Source of the DNA: Streptomyces litmocidini
GTDB lineage: Bacteria > Actinomycetota > Actinomycetes > Streptomycetales > Streptomycetaceae
Length of the DNA stretch: 64,000 nucleotides
Direction: 5' to 3'
Assembly: GCF_014649755.1 (NCBI RefSeq)
Contig: NZ_BMTQ01000007.1
Location: forward strand, 248,001-312,000
Under the pieces are notes generated by a model. That model was not told the DNA's origin. It was given only the letters and a program-made list of their open reading frames with translations, and ran no database searches. A program made the position numbers and the translations under genes. Below, in pieces: positions 40,886 through 49,157 of this stretch. The number at the start of each line of letters is the position of its first letter. The first letter of the stretch is position 1.

Positions 40886-42226
40886 TCAGGCGCCCGGGGC
40901 CGCCGTCACCATGCCCGCGGCGATGGCCGCGCCGAGTGCCGCGTAGTCGTCGGCGTTCTGCCTGGCGTAGGAGAGCGCGAAGTCGGCCACGGCGCGGTCG
41001 AAGACGTCCGAGCTCCCGAGGTAGGCGGCGATGGCGACGCGGTCGCCCGAGCGGGCGTGGGCGCGGGCCAGGGCCCGGCCGCAGAGCCGCGCGTAGTCCC
41101 GCAGGGCGGCCGGGGACATGGTCTCCACCTCGGCGGAGCCCTTCATGTCGCGCAGCTGCCGCCAGTAGAAGTGGCGTTGCTCGGGCCCGGTAATCCAGCC
41201 GAGGAAGATGTCGCTCGCCGCCTGGGTCAGCCGCTGGCCGCAGACGACGCGGCGGCCCTGGTGGGGGTAGGCGGTCGGGGCCAGGTACGGCTCCAGGACG
41301 GAGCGGCCGGCCTCCTTGATCTGGAGCATGAGCGGGTCGGTGTCGTCGCGTCCTTCGAGGAGGAGGACGAAGCAGCGGGTGCCGACGCTGCCGACTCCGA
41401 CGACCTTGCGGGCCGCGTCGAGGAAGCGGTAGCGGTCGAGGAGGACGCGGCGCTCCTCGGCGAGGGAGCTGCGGTAGTCGCTGAAGATCTTGCCGAGGGT
41501 GACCCGGTCGACGTCCGTGACGCGTTCGAGGAGCGGCGGGTCGTTCATGAGGCGCCGGTTCCCGGCCTCGTCGGTCTCGGTGAGCTTGGCGAGGGCCTGG
41601 AGGCTGGTGCGGCGGCGGGCCCGTTCGAGGCGGCGGGCGACGCGGGGCCGCTGGTCGCCGTGGACGAGCGGCAGCAGGTCGTCGGCCGCGATCCGCTCGT
41701 ACCAGACGGCGAGTTCTCCGAGTCCGGCGAGGCGGCGCATGGACGTGCGGTACGACTCGACGGCGACGAGCGCGGCGCGGTGGGCCTTGGGCTTGGCGCT
41801 GCCGTTCTGGAGGGCGGCGACGGTGATGCTGGCGGCGAGCCTCTTGACGTCCCACTCGAAGGGGCCGGGGAGGGTCTCGTCGAAGTCGTTCACGTCGAAG
41901 AGGAGCGTCCGTTCGGGTGAGGCGTAGACCCCGAAGTTGAGCAGGTGGGCGTCGCCGCACAGCTGGACGGTGAGCCCGGTGTGGCGGTCGGCGCCGAGGT
42001 CGGCGGCCATGACGGCGGCGGCGCCGCGCAGGAAGGCGAAGGGGGAGGCCGCCATCCTGCCGTAGCGGAGGGGGACGAGGTCGGGGAGCCGGTCCAGGGA
42101 CTGGCGCTCCAGGACGTCGAGCGGGTGGGGGCGCTGTGAGCTGGGTATCCAGCGGCCGTGGGAGGTGCGGGGGACGCGCTTGCGGGCCGCCCTGCCCCGA
42201 GCGGCGCGCTCCGACGGTGTCGTCAT
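40886..42226 (-). CDS. DUF2252 protein
   Basis: A 446-residue cytoplasmic protein matching DUF2252 along its length: PLRYGRMAASPFAFLRGAA, LCGDAHLLNFGVYASPERT, FDVNDFDETLPGPFEWDVKR, VGVGSVGTRCFVLLLEGRD and SYARQNADDYAALGAAI. GDAHLLNFG and DVNDFDE resemble phosphotransferase-fold catalytic motifs, and the family is distantly kinase-like, but no substrate is known. It is a monocistronic gene divergent from the GntR regulator at 42410. Confidence 0.9.
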   Translation of the reverse strand: MTTPSERAARGRAARKRVPRTSHGRWIPSSQRPHPLDVLERQSLDRLPDLVPLRYGRMAASPFAFLRGAAAVMAADLGADRHTGLTVQLCGDAHLLNFGVYASPERTLLFDVNDFDETLPGPFEWDVKRLAASITVAALQNGSAKPKAHRAALVAVESYRTSMRRLAGLGELAVWYERIAADDLLPLVHGDQRPRVARRLERARRRTSLQALAKLTETDEAGNRRLMNDPPLLERVTDVDRVTLGKIFSDYRSSLAEERRVLLDRYRFLDAARKVVGVGSVGTRCFVLLLEGRDDTDPLMLQIKEAGRSVLEPYLAPTAYPHQGRRVVCGQRLTQAASDIFLGWITGPEQRHFYWRQLRDMKGSAEVETMSPAALRDYARLCGRALARAHARSGDRVAIAAYLGSSDVFDRAVADFALSYARQNADDYAALGAAIAAGMVTAAPGA

Positions 42227-42335
42227 CCGGCCTCACCCGCCTTCTTCCGCCGCCACGTGACCGGCCTGTCACCTGGAACCTCATTACAAGGCGCCTCGCT
42301 CGTTTCGGCCACTCTGCCGGACCGGTCTGGATAAA

Positions 42336-42347
42336 TGGTTTAGACCA
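42336..42347. promoter_or_regulatory. DasR/HutC-type operator, TGGTTTAGACCA
   Basis: This 12-mer differs from the DasR core TGGTCTAGACCA by one base. It is 63 bp upstream of the GntR/HutC regulator start (42410) and could be its own operator or a target of DasR. It also lies upstream of the leftward DUF2252 gene. The surrounding 30 bases are AT-rich, as expected of a promoter. Confidence 0.6.
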
Positions 42348-42409
42348 ATGATAGGAATTGATCACCCAGGCGCACCCTGTCGTCACGCTGAGCAAAGAGA
42401 GGGTTGATC

Positions 42410-43165
42410 ATGGTCGAGCCCGATTCCGAGGCGGCGGAAACGCCGCTCTACCTCCGGGTCGCCGCCGCCCTGCGCGAGGACCTCGCCCAGCGGCGCATCT
42501 CCCCCGGCAGCCGGCTCCCGTCGGAACGAACGCTGTCCCAGCGCCACCACGTCAACCGGCAGACCGTCCGCAGCGCGCTTCGACTCCTCAGGGAGGAAAG
42601 GCTCGTGGTCACCGACCGGCGCGGCACCTTCGCCGCCGTCGAGGGGACCGGGCCCGAGCCGGCCCACCCCGTCCTCGCGGCCCGCCGGCCGACGTTCCCC
42701 GGCGGACCGCGGGCGGCCGAGGCGCTCGTCCGGGCCTCCCTCGCCTGGGAGCCGCCGCCCGCCGCCCTGGCCTCACGGCTCCTGCTCACCCCGGGAGAGC
42801 CGACCCTCGTCCACCGGCACACGGTCCTCGGACCGCACGGGGCGACGCTCCAGCGGGCGGTGTCGTGGTTCTCCCGGCCGGCCCTCGCCGAGATCCCGCA
42901 GCTCTCCCGGTACCGCCGGGGCAGGGACTGCCTCCGCCAGCCCGACCTGCGGCTCCTCTATCACTGGATGCACCAGGCGGGACTGCGGATCATCCACCGC
43001 GAGTCGGTCGGCGTCCCTCCCGGTCCGGCCACGACCACGGCCGGCGGCGCCGCGCGGCTGCTCGTCCACCGGGTCGTCAGCGACCAGCACGGCCACGCCC
43101 TGGAGATCACGGACATCGACGTCTCGGCCCGGTCGGCCGCCTGGACCTACGAGTTCAGCGCCTGA
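42410..43165 (+). CDS. GntR/HutC-family transcriptional regulator
   Basis: A 251-residue regulator. The N-terminal winged helix (~12-75) includes LYLRVAAALREDLAQRRISP, then SRLPSERTLSQRHHVNRQTV and LREERLVVTDRRGTF. The UTRA-type effector domain (~90-245) contains RHTVLGPHGATLQRAVSWF and ALEITDIDVSARSAAWTYEF. ATG 42410 is chosen with AGAGAGG upstream; TTG 42404 is possible. A terminator separates it from the permease gene at 43248. Confidence 0.9.
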   Translation: MVEPDSEAAETPLYLRVAAALREDLAQRRISPGSRLPSERTLSQRHHVNRQTVRSALRLLREERLVVTDRRGTFAAVEGTGPEPAHPVLAARRPTFPGGPRAAEALVRASLAWEPPPAALASRLLLTPGEPTLVHRHTVLGPHGATLQRAVSWFSRPALAEIPQLSRYRRGRDCLRQPDLRLLYHWMHQAGLRIIHRESVGVPPGPATTTAGGAARLLVHRVVSDQHGHALEITDIDVSARSAAWTYEFSA

Positions 43166-43196
43166 CCCCGACCCGTCCGGTCCGCGGTACGCGGAC

Positions 43197-43229
43197 GGGG
43201 GCGTGCCCGATCGGATCGGGCACGCCCCC
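43197..43229. terminator. Bidirectional terminator, 15-bp perfect arms
   Basis: GGGGGCGTGCCCGAT (43197-43211) pairs with ATCGGGCACGCCCCC (43215-43229) around CGG. It lies between the convergent GntR regulator and amino-acid permease. Confidence 0.9.
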
Positions 43230-43247
43230 GGGGGCCGGGCTCCGTCG

Positions 43248-44777
43248 TCAGACGATGCCCTCGGCGATCTCGGCCTCCTCGCGGGCGGTGCCGTACGCGG
43301 TCGGCGTGCCGTACGAGCGGCGGGCGACGTACCACCAGACGCTGGCCAGGAGCAGGACGACGACGAGCGCGATCGCGGCGTAGTTCATGGTGTCGACGTT
43401 CACCGGGGACTTCTGCGGCAGGCAGAAGAGGACGGTCACGAACGCCACCCAGACGACGGCGATCCAGCCGATGGGCCTGCTCCAGCGGCCCAGGCTCCAC
43501 GGGCCGGGGACGAAGCGGTCTCCGGCGCGCAGCCGCAGGTAGATGGGGATGGCGTACGCGGGGGTGATGCCGATGACGTTGATCGCGGTGACGGCGCCGT
43601 AGGCCGTGGCCGAGTACAGCGAGGGGACGGCGAGCAGCGCGGCCACGACGACCGCGAGCCAGACGGCGGGGACGGGCGTCTGGGTGCTGCCGCTGACCTT
43701 GCGCCAGAGCGCGGAGCCGGGAAGGGCGTTGTCGCGGCTGAAGGCGAAGACCATGCGGCTGGCGGCGGCCACCTCGGCGTTGCCGCAGAAGAGCTGGGCG
43801 ACGATCACGACGAGCAGCAGGGCGGCGGCGCCGCCGGAGCCGAGCGCGTCCAGGAAGATCTGGGCGGGCGGGACGCCGGTGGCGCTGTTCTGGGTGGCCG
43901 CGTAGTCCTGGATCGCGAAGGTGAGTCCGGCGAGGAGCGCGAAGCCGGCGAGCCAGGAGACCCAGATGGCCCGGACGATGCCCTTGGCGGCGGTGACGGA
44001 GGCGTTGGAGGTCTCCTCGGACAGGTGGGCCGAGGCGTCGTACCCCGAGAAGGTGTACTGGGCGAGGAGCAGGCCGATCGCGGCGACGTAGAACGGGTTG
44101 GCCCAACCGGTGTCGTCGACGAACTCGGTGAAGACGAACTCCACGGACTGGTGCCGGTCGGGGACGAAGGCGAGCGCGCCGACGATGACCGCGACGCCGA
44201 TCAGGTGCCACCAGACGCTGACCGAGTTGAGGACGCTGACGAGGCGGACGCCGAAGAGGTTGAGTCCGGCGTGGAGCAGCAGGATGGCGAGGAAGATGAG
44301 GAAGGTGGAGCCCGGGGTGGGCACGAAGCCCCACTGGAGGTTGAGGAAGGCCCCGGTGAAGAGGGCGGCGCCGTAGTCGATGCCGGCGATGGCGCCGAGC
44401 AGACCGAGCAGGTTCAGCCAGCCGGTGTACCAGCCCCAGCGGCGTCCGCCGAGCCGGTCGGCCATGTAGTAGAGGGCACCGGAGGTGGGGTAGGCGCTGG
44501 TGACCTCGGCGAGGGCGAGGCCCACGCACAGGACGAAGAGACCGACGCCGACCCAGCCCCACAGCATGACGGAGGGGCCGCCGGTGCCCAGGCCGAAGCC
44601 GTAGAGGGTCATGCAGCCGGAGAGGACGGAGATGACGGAGAAGCTGATCGCGAAGTTGCCGAAGCCGTCCATGCGGCGGGCGAGGACGGGCTGGTAGCCG
44701 AGCTCTCTGAGTCTCGCCTCCTCGTCCTGGGCCGGCGGTGGCTTGCGTATCGCGTCGACGGGGGCGGTGCGGGACAT
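43248..44777 (-). CDS. APC-superfamily amino-acid permease (ACT group)
   Basis: A 509-residue membrane protein with about 12 helices. The N-terminus EARLRELGYQPVLARRM and first helix FGNFAISFSVISVLSGCMTL, with SGALYYMADRLGG, are typical of GABA/choline/amino-acid permeases of the APC family. AQYTFSGYDASAHLSEET is the usual helix-6 substrate region. ATG 44777 has GGAGGTCCC upstream. It is downstream of the unknown gene at 44840 (62 bp) and probably cotranscribed. Substrate is not predictable. Confidence 0.9.
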   Translation of the reverse strand: MSRTAPVDAIRKPPPAQDEEARLRELGYQPVLARRMDGFGNFAISFSVISVLSGCMTLYGFGLGTGGPSVMLWGWVGVGLFVLCVGLALAEVTSAYPTSGALYYMADRLGGRRWGWYTGWLNLLGLLGAIAGIDYGAALFTGAFLNLQWGFVPTPGSTFLIFLAILLLHAGLNLFGVRLVSVLNSVSVWWHLIGVAVIVGALAFVPDRHQSVEFVFTEFVDDTGWANPFYVAAIGLLLAQYTFSGYDASAHLSEETSNASVTAAKGIVRAIWVSWLAGFALLAGLTFAIQDYAATQNSATGVPPAQIFLDALGSGGAAALLLVVIVAQLFCGNAEVAAASRMVFAFSRDNALPGSALWRKVSGSTQTPVPAVWLAVVVAALLAVPSLYSATAYGAVTAINVIGITPAYAIPIYLRLRAGDRFVPGPWSLGRWSRPIGWIAVVWVAFVTVLFCLPQKSPVNVDTMNYAAIALVVVLLLASVWWYVARRSYGTPTAYGTAREEAEIAEGIV

Positions 44778-44839
44778 GGGACCTCCGGGGGACGGGGGGA
44801 GCGGGGGCGGGGGGTGGAAGCGAGGGGCGCGGGGGCGCG

Positions 44840-45814
44840 TCAGCCGCCGAGACAGCGGGCGCGGGCGCGCAGGAAGACCTCCTCGGCGCGGGCCCGGTCG
44901 TCCGGGTGAGCGGTGCGATACGCCCACGGGAGGGTCGTGTAGTACGGACCGAGGGCCTCGAAGACCCGGGCCGCGTCGGCGAAGCGGAGGGCGCCGAAGA
45001 GGGCGTGCGCCAGGTGGTTGAGGTCGAGCAGCGAGGCCTCGTCGGTGGCGCAGAAGAGGAACCAGGTGTCGAGGGCGCGCTGGGCGTCGCGGACGGCGTC
45101 CTCGGCCACCCAGTGGAGGTCGAGGGCGCGCTCGTGACCGCGCTCGCGCCGGTAGCGCTCGACGCGGACGTAGAGCGGGAGGGCGTGCAGGGCGGAGCCG
45201 ACGGGAGCCGAATTGGCGGCCCAGTAGCAGTAGTTGACCGCCTCGGAGAGGGGGCCGGACTGTCGGGAGTAGACGAACTGCAGCATGCGGTGGTGGGCCT
45301 CGCGGTTGTGCGGGTCCCGCTTCTCCACCTCGGCGAGCAGGCCCCAGGGGCCGGGCGGCAGCATGGGCGCCGGCGGGGTGAGCCGGTGCTCGGCCATGCG
45401 CTGGCGGCCGTCGAGGACGGCGAGGGCGATCAGGCCGATCCAGGGCACCGGGTCGGCGGGCGCCCGGTCGGAGGCTTCGCGGCAGGCGGTCAGGGCCTCC
45501 TGCCAGAGTTCCCGGGTCCGGGTGTGGCCGGCCCGGTGGGCGCGGACGGCGCGCTCGACGGCGACCCGGCTGTGCATCACGGCGGCGGCGAGGCTCTCGG
45601 GCTGCTCGGCGCGCCAGATGGGGACGACGTCGCTGCCCGCGGCGACGGCGGCGAGGACCTGGGTGCGCCGGGTCCAGGCCTCCCAGTCGGAGGTCTCGTC
45701 GAGGAGACGGGCCATGGACACCCAGCGGCCGGTGCGCAGGTCCTGGACGGCGTTGCGCAGGGCGTGGTCATGGCCGGCGGGGTGGTAGACGGGTCGGAAT
45801 CCGTGTCCGGCCAT
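44840..45814 (-). CDS. Conserved hypothetical helical protein
   Basis: A 324-residue soluble protein of unknown function. It is nearly all helical, with repeat-like pairs (e.g. LWQEALTACREASDRAPADP and VRDAQRALDTWFLFCATDE) suggesting a TPR/HEAT-like solenoid. No signal peptide or catalytic motif is seen. ATG 45814 is the first in a frame beginning MAGHGFRPVYHPAGHDHALR. It shares a transcript with the amino-acid permease, so a role linked to that transport is possible. Confidence 0.75.
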   Translation of the reverse strand: MAGHGFRPVYHPAGHDHALRNAVQDLRTGRWVSMARLLDETSDWEAWTRRTQVLAAVAAGSDVVPIWRAEQPESLAAAVMHSRVAVERAVRAHRAGHTRTRELWQEALTACREASDRAPADPVPWIGLIALAVLDGRQRMAEHRLTPPAPMLPPGPWGLLAEVEKRDPHNREAHHRMLQFVYSRQSGPLSEAVNYCYWAANSAPVGSALHALPLYVRVERYRRERGHERALDLHWVAEDAVRDAQRALDTWFLFCATDEASLLDLNHLAHALFGALRFADAARVFEALGPYYTTLPWAYRTAHPDDRARAEEVFLRARARCLGG

Positions 45815-46116
45815 CAGGGGGTGGGGAGTGGTGTGGGTGACATGGGTCCTCGGTGGATGGAGGGGGTGGTCAGTCCCCCGGCGGGCGTCCCGGCCGTTGA
45901 TCGGCGATCACTATAGAGGGCTCTGGACGCGACCGGTCCACTTTCTTTTGCGACAGTAATTATTGAGCCAACGACTGAATTTGACTTTCTGTCAGGTATT
46001 CCGAGGGACCTGACGTGCTCGGCCGCCGACCCTTGACGAAGGGCTCCGGCGACGGCACTCTGACCCCTTTCGGTGACCGGACGATCACCGAGCGGTTCGA
46101 GCGAGGGAGCAGCGGG
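45815..46116. promoter_or_regulatory. Divergent promoter region of the glycerol-type operon
   Basis: About 300 bp between the leftward unknown gene and the rightward kinase. Positions 45905-46000 are AT-rich (cactatagag, ttgcgacagtaattattg). An inverted repeat GTCAGGT (45991-45997) / ACCTGAC (46008-46014) is a candidate operator 103 bp before the kinase start. No coding sequence is supported. Confidence 0.5.
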
Positions 46117-47658
46117 ATGACGGGCGGAGCGGTACTCGCCGTCGACCAGGGCACGTCGGGCACGAAGGCCCTCGTCCTCTGCCCCGAACGCGGTGTCGTC
46201 GGCACCGGGACGGCACCCGTCCGGCCCCGCCACCTCCCCGGCGGCCTGGTCGAGGTCGACCCCCGTGAGCTGTACGACTCCGTGGTCACCGCCGGCCGGG
46301 CGGCGCTCGCCGAGGCGGACGTGCCGGTCGTCGCCGTGGGCCTCGCCAACCAGGGCGAGACCGTGCTCGCCTGGGACCCCGCCACCGGGGAACCGCTCAC
46401 CGACGCCCTCGTCTGGCAGGACCGCAGGGCCGCCGCGATCTGCGCCGGTCTCGACGACCGCGCCGAGGAACTGCGCCACCTCACCGGCCTTCCGGTCGAC
46501 CCCTATTTCGCCGCGCCCAAGATGGCCTGGATCCGCCGCCACGCCACCGGCTCCGGAGTGGTCACCACCAGCGACGCCTGGCTCGTCCACCGGCTCACGG
46601 GCGCGTTCGTCACGGACGCTGCGACCGCCGGACGGACCGGCCTCCTCGACCTCGACACGGTCGCCTGGTCGGAGACCGCCCTCGACCTCTACGGACTCGG
46701 CGGCGAGGCCCTCCCCCTGGTCGTGGACTGCGACGCCCCGGTCGGCACCACGACCGCCTTCGGCCCCGCGCTGCCGCTCACCGGCCTCCTGGTGGACCAG
46801 CAGGCGGCGCTGCTCGCCCAGAGCGCGGACGACCCCGCCGCCGCCAAGTGCACCTACGGCACCGGCGCCTTCCTCCTCGCGCGGACCGGCCCCGAACCCC
46901 GGCGCACCGCCTCCGGCCTGGTGTCCTGCGTGGCCTGGCGGCTCGGCGGACGCGTCACCCACTGCCTCGACGGACAGGTGTACACGGTCGCCTCGGCCGT
47001 GCGCTGGCTCACCGACCTGGGCGTGATCTCCGGCGCCGGGGAGCTCGACGCGGTCGGCGGCGGCGTCCCGGACACGGGCGGCGTCACCTTCGTCCCGGCG
47101 TTCGCGGGGCTCGCCGCGCCCTGGTGGCGGGGGGACGTGCGCGGCTCGCTCAGCGGCCTCGGCCTGGACACCGGGCCGGGCCATCTGGTGCGCGCCCTGT
47201 GCGAGGGCATCGCCGCCCAGGTCGTGGAACTCGCCGCGGCCGCCGCCTCGGACCGGGGCGCACCGCTGACCTCGCTGCGCGCCGACGGCGGTCTGACCCG
47301 GTCGGCGCTGCTCATGCAGACCCAGGCCGATCTCCTGCAACTCCCCGTCGAGGTCTCCTCGTTGCCCGACGCCACGGCACTCGGGGTCGGCGCGGTCGCC
47401 CGGCTCGGACACCAGCCGGGGCTCACGCTCCGCGAGGCCGTGCCGGAGTGGAAGCCCTCGGCCGTGTACGAACCCCGGATCTCGGGCGACGAGGCGGCGG
47501 CGCGCCTCGCGCGCTTCCGCGCGGAGGTGTCGGCCCTGGTGGGGCGGGCGGCGGGCGCGGGCGACGGCTCCGGCGGCACGCCCGGTACGGACGGCGCCGG
47601 TGCCGGCGCCCACGACGCGGCCGGCGCGGGCGGTGGCGTCGGCGGCGGGGCCGCATGA
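46117..47658 (+). CDS. FGGY-family carbohydrate kinase, glycerol-kinase-like
   Basis: A 513-residue kinase. The FGGY N-domain starts LAVDQGTSGTKALVL and has NQGETVLAWDPATGEPL and LVWQDRRAAAI, as in glycerol kinase, where the first reads NQRET. The substrate-contacting Arg is therefore Gly. LVDQQAALLAQ holds the catalytic Asp, and YGTGAFLLARTG and RADGGLTRSALLMQ form the C-domain. The last ~30 residues are Gly/Ala-rich. ATG 46117 follows GAGGGAGC. It heads an operon with GlpA-like and GlpB-like flavoproteins. The substrate is glycerol or a close analogue. Confidence 0.88.
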   Translation: MTGGAVLAVDQGTSGTKALVLCPERGVVGTGTAPVRPRHLPGGLVEVDPRELYDSVVTAGRAALAEADVPVVAVGLANQGETVLAWDPATGEPLTDALVWQDRRAAAICAGLDDRAEELRHLTGLPVDPYFAAPKMAWIRRHATGSGVVTTSDAWLVHRLTGAFVTDAATAGRTGLLDLDTVAWSETALDLYGLGGEALPLVVDCDAPVGTTTAFGPALPLTGLLVDQQAALLAQSADDPAAAKCTYGTGAFLLARTGPEPRRTASGLVSCVAWRLGGRVTHCLDGQVYTVASAVRWLTDLGVISGAGELDAVGGGVPDTGGVTFVPAFAGLAAPWWRGDVRGSLSGLGLDTGPGHLVRALCEGIAAQVVELAAAAASDRGAPLTSLRADGGLTRSALLMQTQADLLQLPVEVSSLPDATALGVGAVARLGHQPGLTLREAVPEWKPSAVYEPRISGDEAAARLARFRAEVSALVGRAAGAGDGSGGTPGTDGAGAGAHDAAGAGGGVGGGAA

Positions 47659-49091
47659 GCGTGACGCGGACCGGGCCGCTGCCCGCCGGCGAGGCCGCGG
47701 AGTACGACGTCGTGGTCGTCGGCGCGGGCGTCGTCGGTTCCGCGATCGCCCGGGCCCTGGCCCGCCATCCGCTGCGGATCGCCCTCGTGGAGGCCGCGGA
47801 CGACGTCGGCGACGGCACCTCGAAGGCCAACACCGCCATTCTGCACACCGGTTTCGACGCGGTGCCCGGCACTCTGGAGGCCCGGCTGGTGCGCGAGGGG
47901 CACCGACTGCTCGGCGCGTACGCGCGGGAGGCGGGCATCCCGGTCGAGCCGCTCGGGGCGCTGCTCGTCGCCTGGGACGAGCAGCAGCGGGCGGCGCTCC
48001 CCCGGCTCGCGGAGAAGGCGGAGCGCAACGGCCACCGCACCACCCGGCTGCTCGCCGCCGAGGAACTCGCGGCGCGCGAGCCCCACCTGGGCCGCGGCGC
48101 CCTGGGCGCCCTCGAAGTGCCGGGCGAGGCCGTGATCTGCCCGTGGACGACCACCCTCGCGTACGCCACGCAGGCCGTCCGCTCCGGGGTGGACCTGCAT
48201 CTGAACTGCCGGGTGGAGAAGGTGCGTCCGGGCGGCCCGTACCACCGGCTCGTCACCCGGCGCGGGGTGCTGCGGACCCGTCTCCTGGTGAACGCCTGCG
48301 GCCTCCACGCCGACGCGTTCGACGCGCTGGTCGGCCGGGAGGACTTCACCGTCACCCCGCGCCGGGGCCAGCTGCTCGTCTTCGACAAGTTCGCCCGCGA
48401 CCTGGTCCGGCACATCCTGCTGCCGGTGCCCGGGCCGCTCGGCAAGGGCGTGCTCGTCTCGCCGACGGTGTACGGGAACGTCATGCTCGGACCCACCGCC
48501 GAGGACCTGGACGACAAGACCGCCACGGGCACGACGGCGGAGGGGCTCGCCGGGCTGCGCGAGCAGGGCGGCCGGATCCTCCCCGCGCTCCTCGACGAGG
48601 AGGTCACCGCCGTCTACGCGGGGCTGCGGGCCGCCACCGGGCAGGAGGACTACCGGATCGCCGCCCACCCCGGGCTGCGGTACGTGACGGTGGGGGGGAT
48701 CCGTTCCACCGGGCTCACCGCCTCCCTGGCCATCGCCGAGCACGTGCTCGGCCTCCTCGCGGACTGCGGCCTCGATCCGGGGCCGGCCCGCCCGCTCGCC
48801 CCGGTCCGGATGCCGAACCTCGGCGAGGCCTTCCCCCGCCCGTACCGGGACGCCGGACTCATCGCGCGCGACCCGGAGTTCGGGACGATCGTCTGCCACT
48901 GCGAGCGCGTCACCCGGGGCGAGATCCGGGCCGCGCTCGCCTCGACGATCCCGCCCGGCGGCCTCGACGGACTGCGCCGGAGGACCCGCGCCCGGGGCGG
49001 CCGCTGCCAGGGCCACCACTGCGGCGCGGAGGTGCGGGCGCTGTTCGGTGAGGCGGCGCGGGAAGAGGACGGGAAGAGGGCGGCGCGGTGA
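47655..49091 (+). CDS. GlpA-like FAD-dependent glycerol-3-phosphate dehydrogenase
   Basis: A 478-residue flavoprotein. The DAO-type FAD motif DVVVVGAGVVGSAIARALAR is at ~18-37. The middle matches the LhgO/GlpA group (GDGTSKANTAILHTGFDA, RRGQLLVFDKF). The C-terminus has a BFD-type [2Fe-2S] domain with Cys414, Cys416 (CHCERVTRGEI), Cys451 and Cys456 (RCQGHHCG). Anaerobic GlpA has the same architecture. ATG 47655 overlaps the kinase stop. It should oxidise the phosphorylated product of the kinase and pass electrons to the next protein. Confidence 0.88.
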   Translation: MSVTRTGPLPAGEAAEYDVVVVGAGVVGSAIARALARHPLRIALVEAADDVGDGTSKANTAILHTGFDAVPGTLEARLVREGHRLLGAYAREAGIPVEPLGALLVAWDEQQRAALPRLAEKAERNGHRTTRLLAAEELAAREPHLGRGALGALEVPGEAVICPWTTTLAYATQAVRSGVDLHLNCRVEKVRPGGPYHRLVTRRGVLRTRLLVNACGLHADAFDALVGREDFTVTPRRGQLLVFDKFARDLVRHILLPVPGPLGKGVLVSPTVYGNVMLGPTAEDLDDKTATGTTAEGLAGLREQGGRILPALLDEEVTAVYAGLRAATGQEDYRIAAHPGLRYVTVGGIRSTGLTASLAIAEHVLGLLADCGLDPGPARPLAPVRMPNLGEAFPRPYRDAGLIARDPEFGTIVCHCERVTRGEIRAALASTIPPGGLDGLRRRTRARGGRCQGHHCGAEVRALFGEAAREEDGKRAAR

Positions 49092-49151
49092 GCCGGGCGG
49101 TGCGGTACGGGGAGGGAACACGGTGAGCCGGGCGGTGCGGTACGGGGAGGG
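49087..49151. repeat. Direct duplication carrying a ribosome site
   Basis: The 30-bp unit from ggtgagccgggcggtgcggt to ggggaggg occurs at 49087-49116 and 49122-49151, 35 bp apart. The first copy covers the GlpA-like stop codon and the second supplies GGGGAGGG for the next start (49158). The duplication changes the spacing between the two genes. Confidence 0.9.
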
Positions 49152-49157
49152 GGCGTC

